A stretch of DNA of 64,000 bases from Thermoanaerobacterium xylanolyticum LX-11 (GTDB lineage: Bacteria; Bacillota; Thermoanaerobacteria; Thermoanaerobacterales; Thermoanaerobacteraceae). The stretch covers positions 1,561,001 through 1,625,000 of the forward strand of contig NC_015555.1 of NCBI RefSeq assembly GCF_000189775.2, given 5' to 3'. Shown here one piece after another: positions 28,510 to 36,424 of the stretch (position 1 is the stretch's first letter; each line of letters begins with the position of its first letter). A model generated the notes under the pieces. That model did not search any database, was not told the DNA's origin, and was given only the letters and a program-made list of their open reading frames with translations. A program made the translations under genes and the position numbers.

Positions 28510-28585
28510 CACTCGCAAATTTGCTTAACCAGCCGGGTGTTTCTCACCGTACTGACGACTGATTAACGAAGAGTTACTCCCCTTT
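28500..28585 (-). promoter_or_regulatory. yybP-ykoY (Mn2+) riboswitch aptamer
   Basis: On the minus strand AAAGGGGAGTAACTC begins the aptamer, then GTCGTCAGTACGGTGAG, CACCCGGCTG and finally GCGAGTGAGACCTTT. These are the conserved blocks of the yybP-ykoY class, including the P1 closure AAAGG/CCTTT. Such RNAs bind Mn2+ and turn genes on. An extended -10 (TGCTATAAT, about 28601-28593) lies just upstream. The expression platform is the terminator at 28472-28509. Confidence 0.9.
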
Positions 28586-28602
28586 AGATTATTATAGCAT
28601 AT

Positions 28603-28797
28603 TTATTGGACAATATCACCATTTGTGCGATATTTTTTCGATTTCGTCGTACAATATAGCACGATTAGATCGTCGAGTTTACGGCTTAGGTCAAGAATCA
28701 TCTCGTATTTTACTTCTTCTTGCTTTATCAAATCATCAAGTTCATCTCGTAAATTGCTAATCTGTTCTTCCAATGTAGATATCTTATTGTACATCAT
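28603..28797 (-). CDS. Spo0E-like sporulation regulatory phosphatase
   Basis: 64-aa two-helix protein with the Spo0E signature LSRKLDDLIVLYC; the SxxLD motif carries the residues that remove phosphate from Spo0A~P. The first helix is YNKISTLEEQISNLRDELDDLI. Start at ATG 28797 (or 28794) behind AGGGGAACTA; the longer frame to 28857 has no SD. Predicted to delay sporulation. A weak hairpin (arms 28797-28804 and 28841-28848) covers part of the SD. Confidence 0.85.
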   Translation of the reverse strand: MMYNKISTLEEQISNLRDELDDLIKQEEVKYEMILDLSRKLDDLIVLYCTTKSKKYRTNGDIVQ

Positions 28798-28875
28798 TAG
28801 TTCCCCTTTTCTAAAAATCGCATATACAATTTTATCATTAGGAACCAAAAAATTCAATAGGATAATGTAGAAATT

Positions 28876-29079
28876 TCATCTAATTTTTTCCACTAATTTT
28901 GACAACTTCTCGAATATATCTACTATATCTCGTCCATATTCTATCTCCCAATCTTCACATCCCTCGCTAACTGTCAAAATTTCGCCATTACTAATACATC
29001 TTAATATGTCATCATTTGAAATTTTTTGCCTAATTTTTTCCAACAAGTCTTTTAACGATGACGTTTCAATGTTTTCCAT
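28876..29079 (-). CDS. hypothetical small acidic protein
   Basis: 67 aa, not recognised. Strongly charged and probably helical at both ends (SLKDLLEKIRQKI and VDIFEKLSKLVEKIR) with a middle CISNGEILTVSEGCEDWEIEYG. Two cysteines. The ATG at 29079 has TAGGAG upstream at acceptable spacing, and codon use resembles its neighbours, so it looks like a real gene. It lies between the Spo0E-like gene and alaX. Confidence 0.55.
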   Translation of the reverse strand: MENIETSSLKDLLEKIRQKISNDDILRCISNGEILTVSEGCEDWEIEYGRDIVDIFEKLSKLVEKIR

Positions 29080-29165
29080 TTTAGCTCAACTCCTATAGAA
29101 TATTCTAACTATAGTTATATATTCTATAAATGTTATTATTTTCCTGCATGCTTCTTAAATTTTTT

Positions 29166-30353
29166 TTAATATTTTGATATCAAGTTAACTGCTTTGTCTA
29201 ACGCTAATCCCACTTTCTCAACTTTACCACTTCCTTGGCATATTTTTTGATTACCTCCACCGTTTCCTTCTATGACATCCAATATCTCTTTGAAAAATGA
29301 ATTAATATCTATATCGACATCATCTGATCTTGATATGACAATATTACCACAGTCTGTAATCCCACCTAAAATACAAACAAACCCTTTTCCTTTGGTGATT
29401 ATTTGAGACAAAACTCGCAGTTCTTTCATATCTCTATCATTAAAAATTTTTGTCACCAACTTAAAGTTTTTTAAATTTACTGATTCTGCGACTAATTTTT
29501 CAGCTTCATATTGAAGTATATTATCTTTTAGTTTAATTAATTCCTTTTTTAGCTCTTTATTTTCATCTAATATTTTATTGACTTTTTCTAATATCTCCTC
29601 TTCTTTTGCAGATAGCGATGTTATTAAACTGTTTATGTAATTATTCTTCTTAAGATAATCATTAAACGCCCTAAAGCCACAAACAAATTCGATCCTTAAA
29701 CCCTTTTTCGTTCTTTCAAATTTTTTTATCTTTACAATTCCTATTTCACCTAAGCTTTTTACATGGGTACCACCACACGGTGAATAGTCAAAGTCTTTAA
29801 TTTCCACTATTCTTATATTTTCGTCAACTTTAGGCTTTTTTCTTAAGGGTAATTTTTTCAAATCATCGTCTTTTACAAAGTACGAAGTAACAGGTAAATT
29901 TAAATATATAAGCCTATTTGTTTCAATCTCAACTTCTTTAAGGTTATCTTCGCTTAAGTTGCTATTGGTCAATGTAATATGTGAGCTATCATCTCCAATG
30001 CTAAAGCTATCTGTTTCTGCATTAAATAACTTATAAAATACTGCTGACAGAAGATGCTGACCGCTATGCTGTTGCATATTGTCAAATCTCTTTTCCCAAT
30101 CTATCTCACAAATTACCAAATCATTTTTAGGAGGTGTCTTCAAAACATGGATGACCTTATCATCTCTTAAAAAGACATTTTCAACTTTTATGCCGTCAAT
30201 AAATCCACTATCTGCTGGTTGTCCACCGCTTTCAGGATAAAAATACGTCTTATCAAGTATAACTTCACAATATTCATTAGTAACATTAATATCGATGACT
30301 TTTGCAGTAAAGGAGTTTTTATAACTGTCATGATAATACAACTTCTCCACCAT
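29166..30353 (-). CDS. alanyl-tRNA editing protein AlaX (long form, DHHA1 domain)
   Basis: Free-standing trans-editing enzyme that deacylates mischarged Ser/Gly-tRNA(Ala). The N-terminal barrel is followed by the editing site HSGQHLL and CGGTHVKSLGEIG, with the four Zn/substrate ligands H, H, C, H. A coiled-coil (ILEKVNKILDENKELKKELIKL, about residues 225-265) leads to a DHHA1 domain ending in GGGNQKICQGSG. 395 aa, the AlaX-L architecture. ATG 30353 follows AAGGAGGTTAT. It lies downstream of ilvE. Confidence 0.93.
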   Translation of the reverse strand: MVEKLYYHDSYKNSFTAKVIDINVTNEYCEVILDKTYFYPESGGQPADSGFIDGIKVENVFLRDDKVIHVLKTPPKNDLVICEIDWEKRFDNMQQHSGQHLLSAVFYKLFNAETDSFSIGDDSSHITLTNSNLSEDNLKEVEIETNRLIYLNLPVTSYFVKDDDLKKLPLRKKPKVDENIRIVEIKDFDYSPCGGTHVKSLGEIGIVKIKKFERTKKGLRIEFVCGFRAFNDYLKKNNYINSLITSLSAKEEEILEKVNKILDENKELKKELIKLKDNILQYEAEKLVAESVNLKNFKLVTKIFNDRDMKELRVLSQIITKGKGFVCILGGITDCGNIVISRSDDVDIDINSFFKEILDVIEGNGGGNQKICQGSGKVEKVGLALDKAVNLISKY

Positions 30354-30373
30354 ATAACCTCCTTAAAGTTTAA

Positions 30374-30396
30374 GACGCATGGACTAGCCATGCGCC
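30374..30396 (-). terminator. hairpin after ilvE
   Basis: Stem GGCGCATGG / CCATGCGTC with a 5-base loop (one G-T pair), five bases after the ilvE stop. The T-tract on the minus strand is poor (TTAAACTTT) but good on the plus strand, so termination is probably partial and alaX may be read through. Confidence 0.5.
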
Positions 30397-30399
30397 TTT

Positions 30400-31272
30400 T
30401 TAATATACCTTTGTTCCGTACAAAGTTCTCACATTTTTAAATTCCTCAATAATCTTTTTCGTAATCTCACCAGGTTTGCCGTTACCGATGACTCTTTTGT
30501 CAACTTCAGTTACAGGAATTGCTTCTGCGGCAGTGCCAGTCAAGAAACATTCATCTGCAGTATACACATTGAAAAGTGAAAAATACTTTTCTACAACTGG
30601 TATTCCAAGTTTATTTGCTATATCAATGACAGTAGCTCTTGTAATGCCCCCTAAGGCTCCAGCCGCAGATGGTGGTGTGTATAAAATACCGTCAGATACA
30701 ATAAAAACATTGTCACCTGTACATTCCGCAACATAACCTTCTAAGTTTAATAAAAGAGCCTCTGGATATCCCGCTTTCACGGCTTCAATCTTTGCCAATA
30801 TATTGTTAAGATAATTTAGAGATTTAATCTGTGGGTCTAATGTTTGAATGGAGTTGCGCCTAAACGTAGATGTGATAATTTTTAGCCCATTTTGGTACAT
30901 CTCATCAGGATACAATGTAATCTTATCTGCAATGATAACTACTGTAGGCTTTGAACATTTATAAGGATCAAGCCCTAAATCGCCTTTCCCTCTTGAAACA
31001 ACTAATCTTATGTATGCGTCTTTTAAGTTGTTTCTCCTTACAGTTTCTAAGACTTTATCGGCCATTTCTTCTTTAGAATATGGTACATCTAAAAGAAGTG
31101 CCTTAGCCATGTTGTAAAGTCTCTTTAAATGATCATCCAATTTGAAAACAACACCATCATACGCCCTTATCCCTTCAAAAACACCATCTCCATAAAGAAA
31201 TCCATGGTCAAAAACCGAAACGGCCGCTTTTTCACTGTCTACAAACTCACCATTAAGAAAAACTACAGGCAT
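30400..31272 (-). CDS. ilvE: branched-chain amino acid aminotransferase
   Basis: PLP-dependent fold-IV transaminase interconverting Leu/Ile/Val and their 2-oxo acids. Markers: FLYGDGVFEGIRAYDG, YIRLVVSRGKGDLG, the catalytic Lys region IKSLNYLNNILAK, EALLLNLEGYVAECTGDNVFIV, and the phosphate-binding GGITRATVI and FLTGTAAEAIPV. 290 aa. The D-alanine transaminase subgroup is related, but the FEGIR and EC(T)GDN motifs favour IlvE. ATG 31272 after AGGAGG. Confidence 0.92.
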   Translation of the reverse strand: MPVVFLNGEFVDSEKAAVSVFDHGFLYGDGVFEGIRAYDGVVFKLDDHLKRLYNMAKALLLDVPYSKEEMADKVLETVRRNNLKDAYIRLVVSRGKGDLGLDPYKCSKPTVVIIADKITLYPDEMYQNGLKIITSTFRRNSIQTLDPQIKSLNYLNNILAKIEAVKAGYPEALLLNLEGYVAECTGDNVFIVSDGILYTPPSAAGALGGITRATVIDIANKLGIPVVEKYFSLFNVYTADECFLTGTAAEAIPVTEVDKRVIGNGKPGEITKKIIEEFKNVRTLYGTKVY

Positions 31273-31345
31273 TATGACTCCTCCTAATCTATCTAAAATA
31301 TATTATTGTAGATTATACCACTTTGAAATTTTTAAGTCAATTAAA

Positions 31346-31368
31346 CAAAAAGCCCCGAGAGGGACTTT
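31346..31368 (-). terminator. terminator after ferredoxin gene
   Basis: Minus strand AGTCCC-TCTC-GGGGCT (one G-T pair) followed by TTTTTG, nine bases beyond the ferredoxin stop. Confidence 0.8.
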
Positions 31369-31377
31369 TCGTTAATC

Positions 31378-31548
31378 TTATTCAGCCTTAATAGCTCCTG
31401 TCGGGCATACTGGTTCACATGCACCACAATCTATACATGTATCAGCATCCACTTCGTATTTTCCTGTGCCTTCGTGAATAGCATCTACAGGGCATTCTGC
31501 AGCGCAAGCACCACAGCTTATGCATTCATCTGTAATAATATGTGCCAT
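31378..31548 (-). CDS. 2[4Fe-4S] ferredoxin, clostridial type
   Basis: 56-aa electron carrier with two CxxCxxCxxxCP clusters: CISCGACAAECP and CIDCGACEPVCP, ending TGAIKAE. This is the classical clostridial ferredoxin used by pyruvate:ferredoxin oxidoreductase, hydrogenases and NfnAB. ATG 31548 is preceded by AAGGGGGGATATGACA. Translated by hand from the minus strand. It is monocistronic: own promoter (31595-31623) and own terminator. NfnAB, a ferredoxin user, lies 5 kb away. Confidence 0.96.
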   Translation of the reverse strand: MAHIITDECISCGACAAECPVDAIHEGTGKYEVDADTCIDCGACEPVCPTGAIKAE

Positions 31549-31594
31549 TGTCATATCCCCCCTTTTATGTATACAGTATATAACTTCAAAGGAT

Positions 31595-31623
31595 ATTATA
31601 TAGCATTTATATTAATATGTAAA
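31595..31623 (-). promoter_or_regulatory. promoter of the ferredoxin gene
   Basis: TTTACA (31623-31618), 17-base spacer, TATAAT (31600-31595), about 47 bases before the start codon. Confidence 0.8.
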
Positions 31624-31944
31624 CACTACATAAAAATATAATTTAATTTTTATCCATATTAATGTTAATTATTAGAAAAATGCCTATAAAGCTGTTTAAC
31701 GTTAAGCATACGGATTATATGAAGAATGCTACTCTGACAATCAAAAAGGCAGAATAGCAATTCTTCATAAAATCTAAGATTTTTTGGACGGAAATTTACA
31801 ATTTCCACTCTTATGCCACATAAAACAATTAGCGTTTGAGGTTTTTGTTATTAACCTTTCATAATAGTTTATAGCTATTTTTAATAATAATCAATAAATA
31901 TTAGTAGAATCATATATTTTAGTTTGAGAAATTTACTATTTATA
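31624..31944. other. non-coding gap with one long imperfect hairpin
   Basis: No convincing open reading frame. AT-rich. The only clear structure is an inverted repeat at 31719-31768: ATGAAGAAT and GCTACTCTG pair with CAGAATAGC and ATTCTTCAT, an 18-bp stem with one C-A mismatch and one bulged A, loop 13 bases. No T-tract on either side. It lies downstream of the epimerase, so it may be the 3' end of that transcript or an unannotated small RNA. Confidence 0.55.
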
Positions 31945-32859
31945 TTATTTCAACATATAAAAGTCAATCATTTCTCGCAGTCCCTGTTCAAGACTATACT
32001 GAGGTACCCATCCTAAAACTTCAAAAGCTTTTATATTATTTAAATAACTTTGTTCTATTTCGCTTGTCCGGGCAGGTAAATAAATTGGTTTTAAATTCGT
32101 ATCCATGATGCCATTTATTATTTCAACAAGTTTATTTATAGTTGTACTATTATTTGTACTTATGTTTATTATTTGATTTTCACCTTTATAAAGTGCCAAA
32201 TAATTAGCATATACAACATCTTTTACATAAACAAAATCTCTAGTTTGATTACCATCTCCAAATATAATAGGTCTATCACCATTAAGCATTTTCCCTATAA
32301 AACTTGATATAACACCAGTATTCCCGTTTATATCTTGTCTAATGCCATAAACATTTGAATATCGCAATATTGTGTATTTTAAACCATATAATTTACTATA
32401 AATTCTAAGATAAGATTCTCCAGTGTACTTTGATATTCCATAAAATGAAACAGGTTCTAATCTATGTCTTTCATCTAATCCTAGATATAATGGATCCCCA
32501 TATACAGCTGCTGACGAAGCATATATAATCTTTTTCAAATTATATTTTCTGCAACACTCTAATAAATTAATTGTGCCAAGGATATTTACTTTTGCATCAA
32601 CTACAGGATCTTTTATTGATTTTTGTATATCAACTTGTGCGGCCTCATGAATTACTAAGTCTAATCTTTCATTATCAAAAACTTGCCAAAGATATTCATC
32701 AGTTAAGTCAATTTTATAAAATTTAGCTTTTTTATTTACATATTCAAGCTTTCCGCTTGATAAATTATCTACTACTACAACATCATATCCTTTCTCTATC
32801 ATAAAATCTACTATATTTGAACCAATAAAACCAGCGCCGCCAGTAATTAAAATTTTCAT
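31945..32859 (-). CDS. NAD-dependent nucleotide-sugar epimerase (UDP-glucose 4-epimerase-like)
   Basis: Extended short-chain dehydrogenase/epimerase. Rossmann GGAGFIGSN at residues 7-15, DNLSSG after beta2, YASSAAVYGD, catalytic YGISKYTGE (Tyr-x3-Lys), and VYGIRQD. About 304 aa. Expected to interconvert UDP-sugars for surface polysaccharide, in keeping with the two neighbouring glycosyltransferases. Substrate not certain. ATG 32859 is chosen because GAGGG lies nine bases upstream; ATG 32868 abuts it. Confidence 0.88.
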   Translation of the reverse strand: MKILITGGAGFIGSNIVDFMIEKGYDVVVVDNLSSGKLEYVNKKAKFYKIDLTDEYLWQVFDNERLDLVIHEAAQVDIQKSIKDPVVDAKVNILGTINLLECCRKYNLKKIIYASSAAVYGDPLYLGLDERHRLEPVSFYGISKYTGESYLRIYSKLYGLKYTILRYSNVYGIRQDINGNTGVISSFIGKMLNGDRPIIFGDGNQTRDFVYVKDVVYANYLALYKGENQIINISTNNSTTINKLVEIINGIMDTNLKPIYLPARTSEIEQSYLNNIKAFEVLGWVPQYSLEQGLREMIDFYMLK

Positions 32860-33168
32860 ATAAGGCATCCCTCATTTCACGATATTTTTAATTGACGCTA
32901 ATTTCCAAAAAGAAGATTATTTATTCTTATTTTAACTTGAATTCGGCAAGTAGCAAGCAAATTAAAAATTCAATTTCCATAAATGTAAAAAAACGGTGTT
33001 TTATTATAAGTTTTGCACTTTGATAACTGCATATTTACATTGAAAGAATAAAAGCTATATCGTTTTTTACAGTTAATTTACTCTTTTAAGGTATAGCAAA
33101 GCTAACCGTCTACTTGATATGGCGGTTTCTATCATTTGGTATATTTTTTGGTATATCCTATGTGTTTA
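32860..33168. other. non-coding gap beside the transposase
   Basis: No gene seen. It contains TGTAAAAAAACG (32984-32995) inverted as CGTTTTTTACA (33061-33071), a hairpin AACCG...CGGTT about 33098-33127 just beyond the transposase stop (probable terminator), and a direct repeat TTTGGTATAT at about 33136-33157. No N-terminal glycosyltransferase coding was found here to match the truncated gene on the other side of the element. Confidence 0.5.
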
Positions 33169-34550
33169 CTATGTTAAGCAAAGTACCATTAGCGCTTTTC
33201 GTATATACGTTATCACAGTTTTAAGAAACGGATTATTAGGGTAACGTATATGCCTATAACGCCCTTTCCCAACAAGATTACCAGGTACACTATATAATAT
33301 CCGCCTTATTGTGGTTATCTCATGATGCTTCATAAACTCTGGCAAGATAGTCCTCTTGAACCAATTGTGGAGATTGTAAGCAATCATTTTGATAAGCAAA
33401 AATATTTCGTTGCAAAATTTGTTTCTTTGACTGTTTTGATCAAAAGCAAATCCTTCTTTTAGTTCATCTATTTTGTTTTCAATGTCGCAGCGTTGGTTGT
33501 ATTCATGAAATATCTCTTCAGGTGTCATGTACTCAATATTTGTTACTATAGCTTGATATTCATATTTGAATTCGTCTATATCCATACAAATCTGCCCTGT
33601 TTTGGGCTGTGGCAGTTTTTTGCGTATAATCACAATTCTGCGTGCTTTATCCCATTTAGGCATTTTTGCATATATTTCATTTACACTAAAGGTCTTATCT
33701 ATTTCAGTCCAAGGATAAAGGTGTTCTCTTTGATTGACGTAGTCTATAAAGCATCTGATCCATGCCTGATTTTTAGCTTTCATTACATATTCATAACCTT
33801 TAGATTCAAAATACAGTATATTATCGTAATCAAATGCTCCACGGTCAACGCGTACTCGCTTAATTATCCAATTTTCAGGAAGCTGTTCTTCGCAAGATTT
33901 TACAAAATCTAAGAAACCATGATTTGTGTGATGTTTACCTTCTTCAAGAGTAACATTAACAAGTTCATCAGTATTAGCAATAATGCCGATTTTCTCTTTG
34001 AAAGATGGTCGACCATGGTACCTTGGATTATAACCTACTGAAGCACCTTCCTGCTCTCCAAATATAGTACAAACTGTATCATCAAAATTCATAATGACTT
34101 CACGTTTTGTTCCTTTAGATTGCAAGGAAAGCAAAGTCTTGTTAATAAGTCTTAATTCTTCAAGAGAACTTTCAGGCATGGCTTTAATTAAGTCTCTGCA
34201 TACTTTTTCGCTGGGAACTTTATGTCCTTTAATTTCTGTGTATGCATTATCATATCTTAGTTGGTCCATGTGAAGAAAGCGAGTATTCCCTTGAATTACA
34301 GAATCAATCATAAAGTCAATAATCTCGGCTGGTTGGAAGACAGCATTTGGTGCTTTTTTAAAGGATAATATGCTTGAAAGAATTTTATTAAAACCGATTT
34401 TTTCTTTAAATGCTTGGATATAGGTAAAAGTTACATTGTTTGATACTGTAAAATTGTCAAAAGTTGCTGGCAAAATATATTTTGAAAACCCCTTTTCTTT
34501 TGTAAGATTAAGTGTTAAACTCATACTATGGAGATTCTCCTTTCTGTTAA
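33090..34550 (-). mobile_element. IS1380-family insertion sequence, ends not resolved
   Basis: A DDE transposase gene sits between an epimerase and a truncated glycosyltransferase whose N-terminal half is missing. I could not find convincing terminal inverted repeats or a target duplication, so the limits given are only the transposase, its probable terminator and its short upstream region. The right-hand junction must lie near 34551-34575, because the glycosyltransferase frame is closed by a TAA at 34548. Confidence 0.6.
33169..34524 (-). CDS. IS1380-family DDE transposase
   Basis: About 451 aa, apparently intact. DDE features: first Asp in VIMNFDDTVCTIFGEQEG, second Asp in RVRVDRGAFDYD, and the C1/YREK signature YNQRCDIENKIDELK (Y-2-R-3-E-6-K) with the third acidic residue. 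The family follows from the GYNPRYHGRPS and NIEYMTPEEIFHEYNQR-type context. ATG 34524 has AAAGGAGAATC upstream; the frame runs on to 34650, but that extension is antisense to the glycosyltransferase fragment and is not part of the protein. Confidence 0.88.
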   Translation of the reverse strand: MSLTLNLTKEKGFSKYILPATFDNFTVSNNVTFTYIQAFKEKIGFNKILSSILSFKKAPNAVFQPAEIIDFMIDSVIQGNTRFLHMDQLRYDNAYTEIKGHKVPSEKVCRDLIKAMPESSLEELRLINKTLLSLQSKGTKREVIMNFDDTVCTIFGEQEGASVGYNPRYHGRPSFKEKIGIIANTDELVNVTLEEGKHHTNHGFLDFVKSCEEQLPENWIIKRVRVDRGAFDYDNILYFESKGYEYVMKAKNQAWIRCFIDYVNQREHLYPWTEIDKTFSVNEIYAKMPKWDKARRIVIIRKKLPQPKTGQICMDIDEFKYEYQAIVTNIEYMTPEEIFHEYNQRCDIENKIDELKEGFAFDQNSQRNKFCNEIFLLIKMIAYNLHNWFKRTILPEFMKHHEITTIRRILYSVPGNLVGKGRYRHIRYPNNPFLKTVITYIRKALMVLCLT

Positions 34551-34559
34551 TGTTTTTGT

Positions 34560-35156
34560 ATGAGGTTTGGAGTAAAAAAATATTTATTAGTTCCAAATGG
34601 TGTGAATCCGTCCAAATTAAACCGTGATTTAAAACCATTTGATTTACCACGATCTAAAGAAATAACCATCGGATTTTTCGGTTATATCACAAATGCTTGG
34701 TTTGATTGGGATGTATTATTGGAATTGGCAAGAAAGCATAAAGAGTGGATATTTCATATAATCTGGTGGGGAGAAGATTGGCCTAAAGGGATACCAAATA
34801 ATATTATTTCTTTGGGGCCAATACCACATGAAGATTTACCACATTATTCAGCAAATTGGGATATTGGACTGTTAAATTTTAAAAACACTTATCTAGTAAA
34901 ATGTTCATGTCCTATAAAAGTATATGAATATTTATGGTTAGGTTTGCCTGTTGTATCTATTGATATACCATATTTAAGAAATTACCCATACGTATATACA
35001 TGCAATAATATAAATGATTTTGAAAAAAATATAGTTTTAGCCAAAAGACAAAAATTTAATAGGCATTTGGTAGATAATTTTTTACAAAACTATACTTGGA
35101 ATCACCATTTTCATACAATATTAAGCAATATTGAACAAGGTGATGCCATTGAATAG
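34560..35156 (+). pseudogene. glycosyltransferase (GT-B), N-terminal half lost at the IS junction
   Basis: The 198-residue frame encodes only the C-terminal, donor-binding half of a GT4-like enzyme. It begins KKYLLVPNGVNPSKL, the hinge normally found around residue 180, then ITIGFFGYITNAWFDWDVL, ISLGPIPHEDLPHYSANWDIGLL, and CPIKVYEYLWLGLPVVS. The N-terminal acceptor domain is absent and the frame closes upstream at a TAA (34548). No SD precedes ATG 34560. I read this as a gene truncated by the IS1380 element plus loss of its 5' part. Its stop overlaps the start of the next glycosyltransferase. Confidence 0.75.
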
Positions 35157-36237
35157 AATTTTGTTTATTTATAAATATTATTCCTATGGTGGAACTGAAT
35201 CTGCCATAAAAAACAGAATTTATGGATTAATACAAAAAGGTATATATTCGGACTGTTTATTTTTGACTAAGAAATCTGATGGCATTTTTGAAAATGACAC
35301 CAATATATATTTTTTAGATTCGAACAATATAAGCAATATAGATAATATATTAAAAAATGATTACAGTGTTATAAGCATAATTGATACACCAGAAGTCTAT
35401 TCATATATAAAACAAAGAAAAAATAATTTTAAGATTATTAATGAATGCCATACCTCAAATATAGAATATTTAAAATATGTAACTGACATCGATAATAAAG
35501 ATTCAATTGATGCATTCGTTGTTCCCAGTTATTTTAGTAAAAAATTACTAAAAGAAGTTTTTAAAATAAAAATGCCAGTATATGTAATAAATAATTGTAT
35601 TGACCGTGAACATGCTTTTTATTTCAGAGACGATTTTAATGAATATTTTATTGAGAATACTGTAAATAATATACCAATACTGTGTTGGATTGGAAGATTA
35701 GAAGAAGCCAAAAATCCTATCGAGTTTTTGAAAATTGTAAATCTTTTAAAGAAAAAACATAAAATAAAAGCATGGATTATAGGTGGAAACAAATATAGTC
35801 ATATGGTTAATGAAGTAATAAGACAAATTTATGAATATGACCTCATAAACATTGTAAAGTGGTTTCCAAGCTTGCCTTATTCTTATATGCCTTATGTTTA
35901 TTCCGCTATTTCATACTCTAGCGGCTGTTTAGTATCCACTTCACTCAGAGAATGTTACCCAATGATTTTCTTAGAAGCAATGAGTTGCAAATGTCCAGTT
36001 ATATGCACAAATGTAGGTGGAAATTCAGAAATAATAAAAAATAATGTTACAGGAATAATGTATAATGTCGGTGACATTTTTGGTGCAACAACAGCAATAG
36101 AAAAAATATTAAATGATAATAACCTACGCACTAAAATTATAAATAATGCGCTAGAATCCATTAATATAAAAAACAACATTGAAAAATGCACAAAAGATTT
36201 CATTGAAATACTGCTAAATATGAATGTTAAATTATAA
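35149..36237 (+). CDS. GT4-family glycosyltransferase
   Basis: About 362 aa, complete GT-B enzyme: N-terminal YYSYGGTESAIKNRIYGL, middle IPILCWIGRLEEAKNPIEFL, AWIIGGNKYSH, and the C-terminal EX7E region TSLRECYPMIFLEAMSCKCPVICTNVGGNSE. Start TTG 35149 with AAGGTGAT upstream; ATG 35143 is possible. Very AT-rich, richer than most neighbours, like the truncated gene before it, which suggests a horizontally acquired polysaccharide locus. The acceptor is unknown. With its partner gene broken, the pathway may be inactive. Confidence 0.88.
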   Translation: MNRILFIYKYYSYGGTESAIKNRIYGLIQKGIYSDCLFLTKKSDGIFENDTNIYFLDSNNISNIDNILKNDYSVISIIDTPEVYSYIKQRKNNFKIINECHTSNIEYLKYVTDIDNKDSIDAFVVPSYFSKKLLKEVFKIKMPVYVINNCIDREHAFYFRDDFNEYFIENTVNNIPILCWIGRLEEAKNPIEFLKIVNLLKKKHKIKAWIIGGNKYSHMVNEVIRQIYEYDLINIVKWFPSLPYSYMPYVYSAISYSSGCLVSTSLRECYPMIFLEAMSCKCPVICTNVGGNSEIIKNNVTGIMYNVGDIFGATTAIEKILNDNNLRTKIINNALESINIKNNIEKCTKDFIEILLNMNVKL

Positions 36238-36299
36238 TACTAAAATTATTTTATCTAACAAAATTTCATCAACAAGACAAAAAATTTAAAAAAAACCCC

Positions 36300-36328
36300 T
36301 TGTCAAAAATAAAAACCCATGCTATAAT
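36300..36328 (+). promoter_or_regulatory. promoter of the tRNA pair
   Basis: TTGTCA, 17-base spacer, TATAAT, 16 bases before the 5' end of tRNA-Gln. Confidence 0.85.
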
Positions 36329-36344
36329 AGGTTCTGTCAGTTGA

Positions 36345-36418
36345 TGCCGAATGGTGTAACGGTAGCACCGGTGACTCTGGATCATCTAGTCTAGGTTCGA
36401 ATCCTAGTTCGGCAGCCA
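36345..36418 (+). tRNA. tRNA-Gln (anticodon CTG)
   Basis: Full cloverleaf by hand: acceptor TGCCGAA/TTCGGCA, D arm GTGT...GCAC, anticodon stem GGTGA/TCATC with loop CTCTGGA (anticodon CTG, reads CAG), T arm CTAGG-TTCGAAT-CCTAG, discriminator G and an encoded CCA. It shares a promoter with tRNA-Glu 6 bases downstream. This is the C34 isoacceptor; a TTG-anticodon tRNA-Gln must be elsewhere to read CAA. Confidence 0.95.
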
Positions 36419-36424
36419 ATATTT

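Noticed and set aside
32870-34566. CCTCAT at 32870-32875 and its inverse ATGAGG at 34561-34566 as possible IS1380 ends (about 1.7 kb)
   Set aside because: Only six bases match, the next bases differ and no target duplication flanks them; left as unproven.
33169-34650. Transposase frame extended upstream to 34650 (43 extra residues)
   Set aside because: The extra part lies antisense to the glycosyltransferase fragment and lacks an SD; ATG 34524 with AAAGGAG fits family length.
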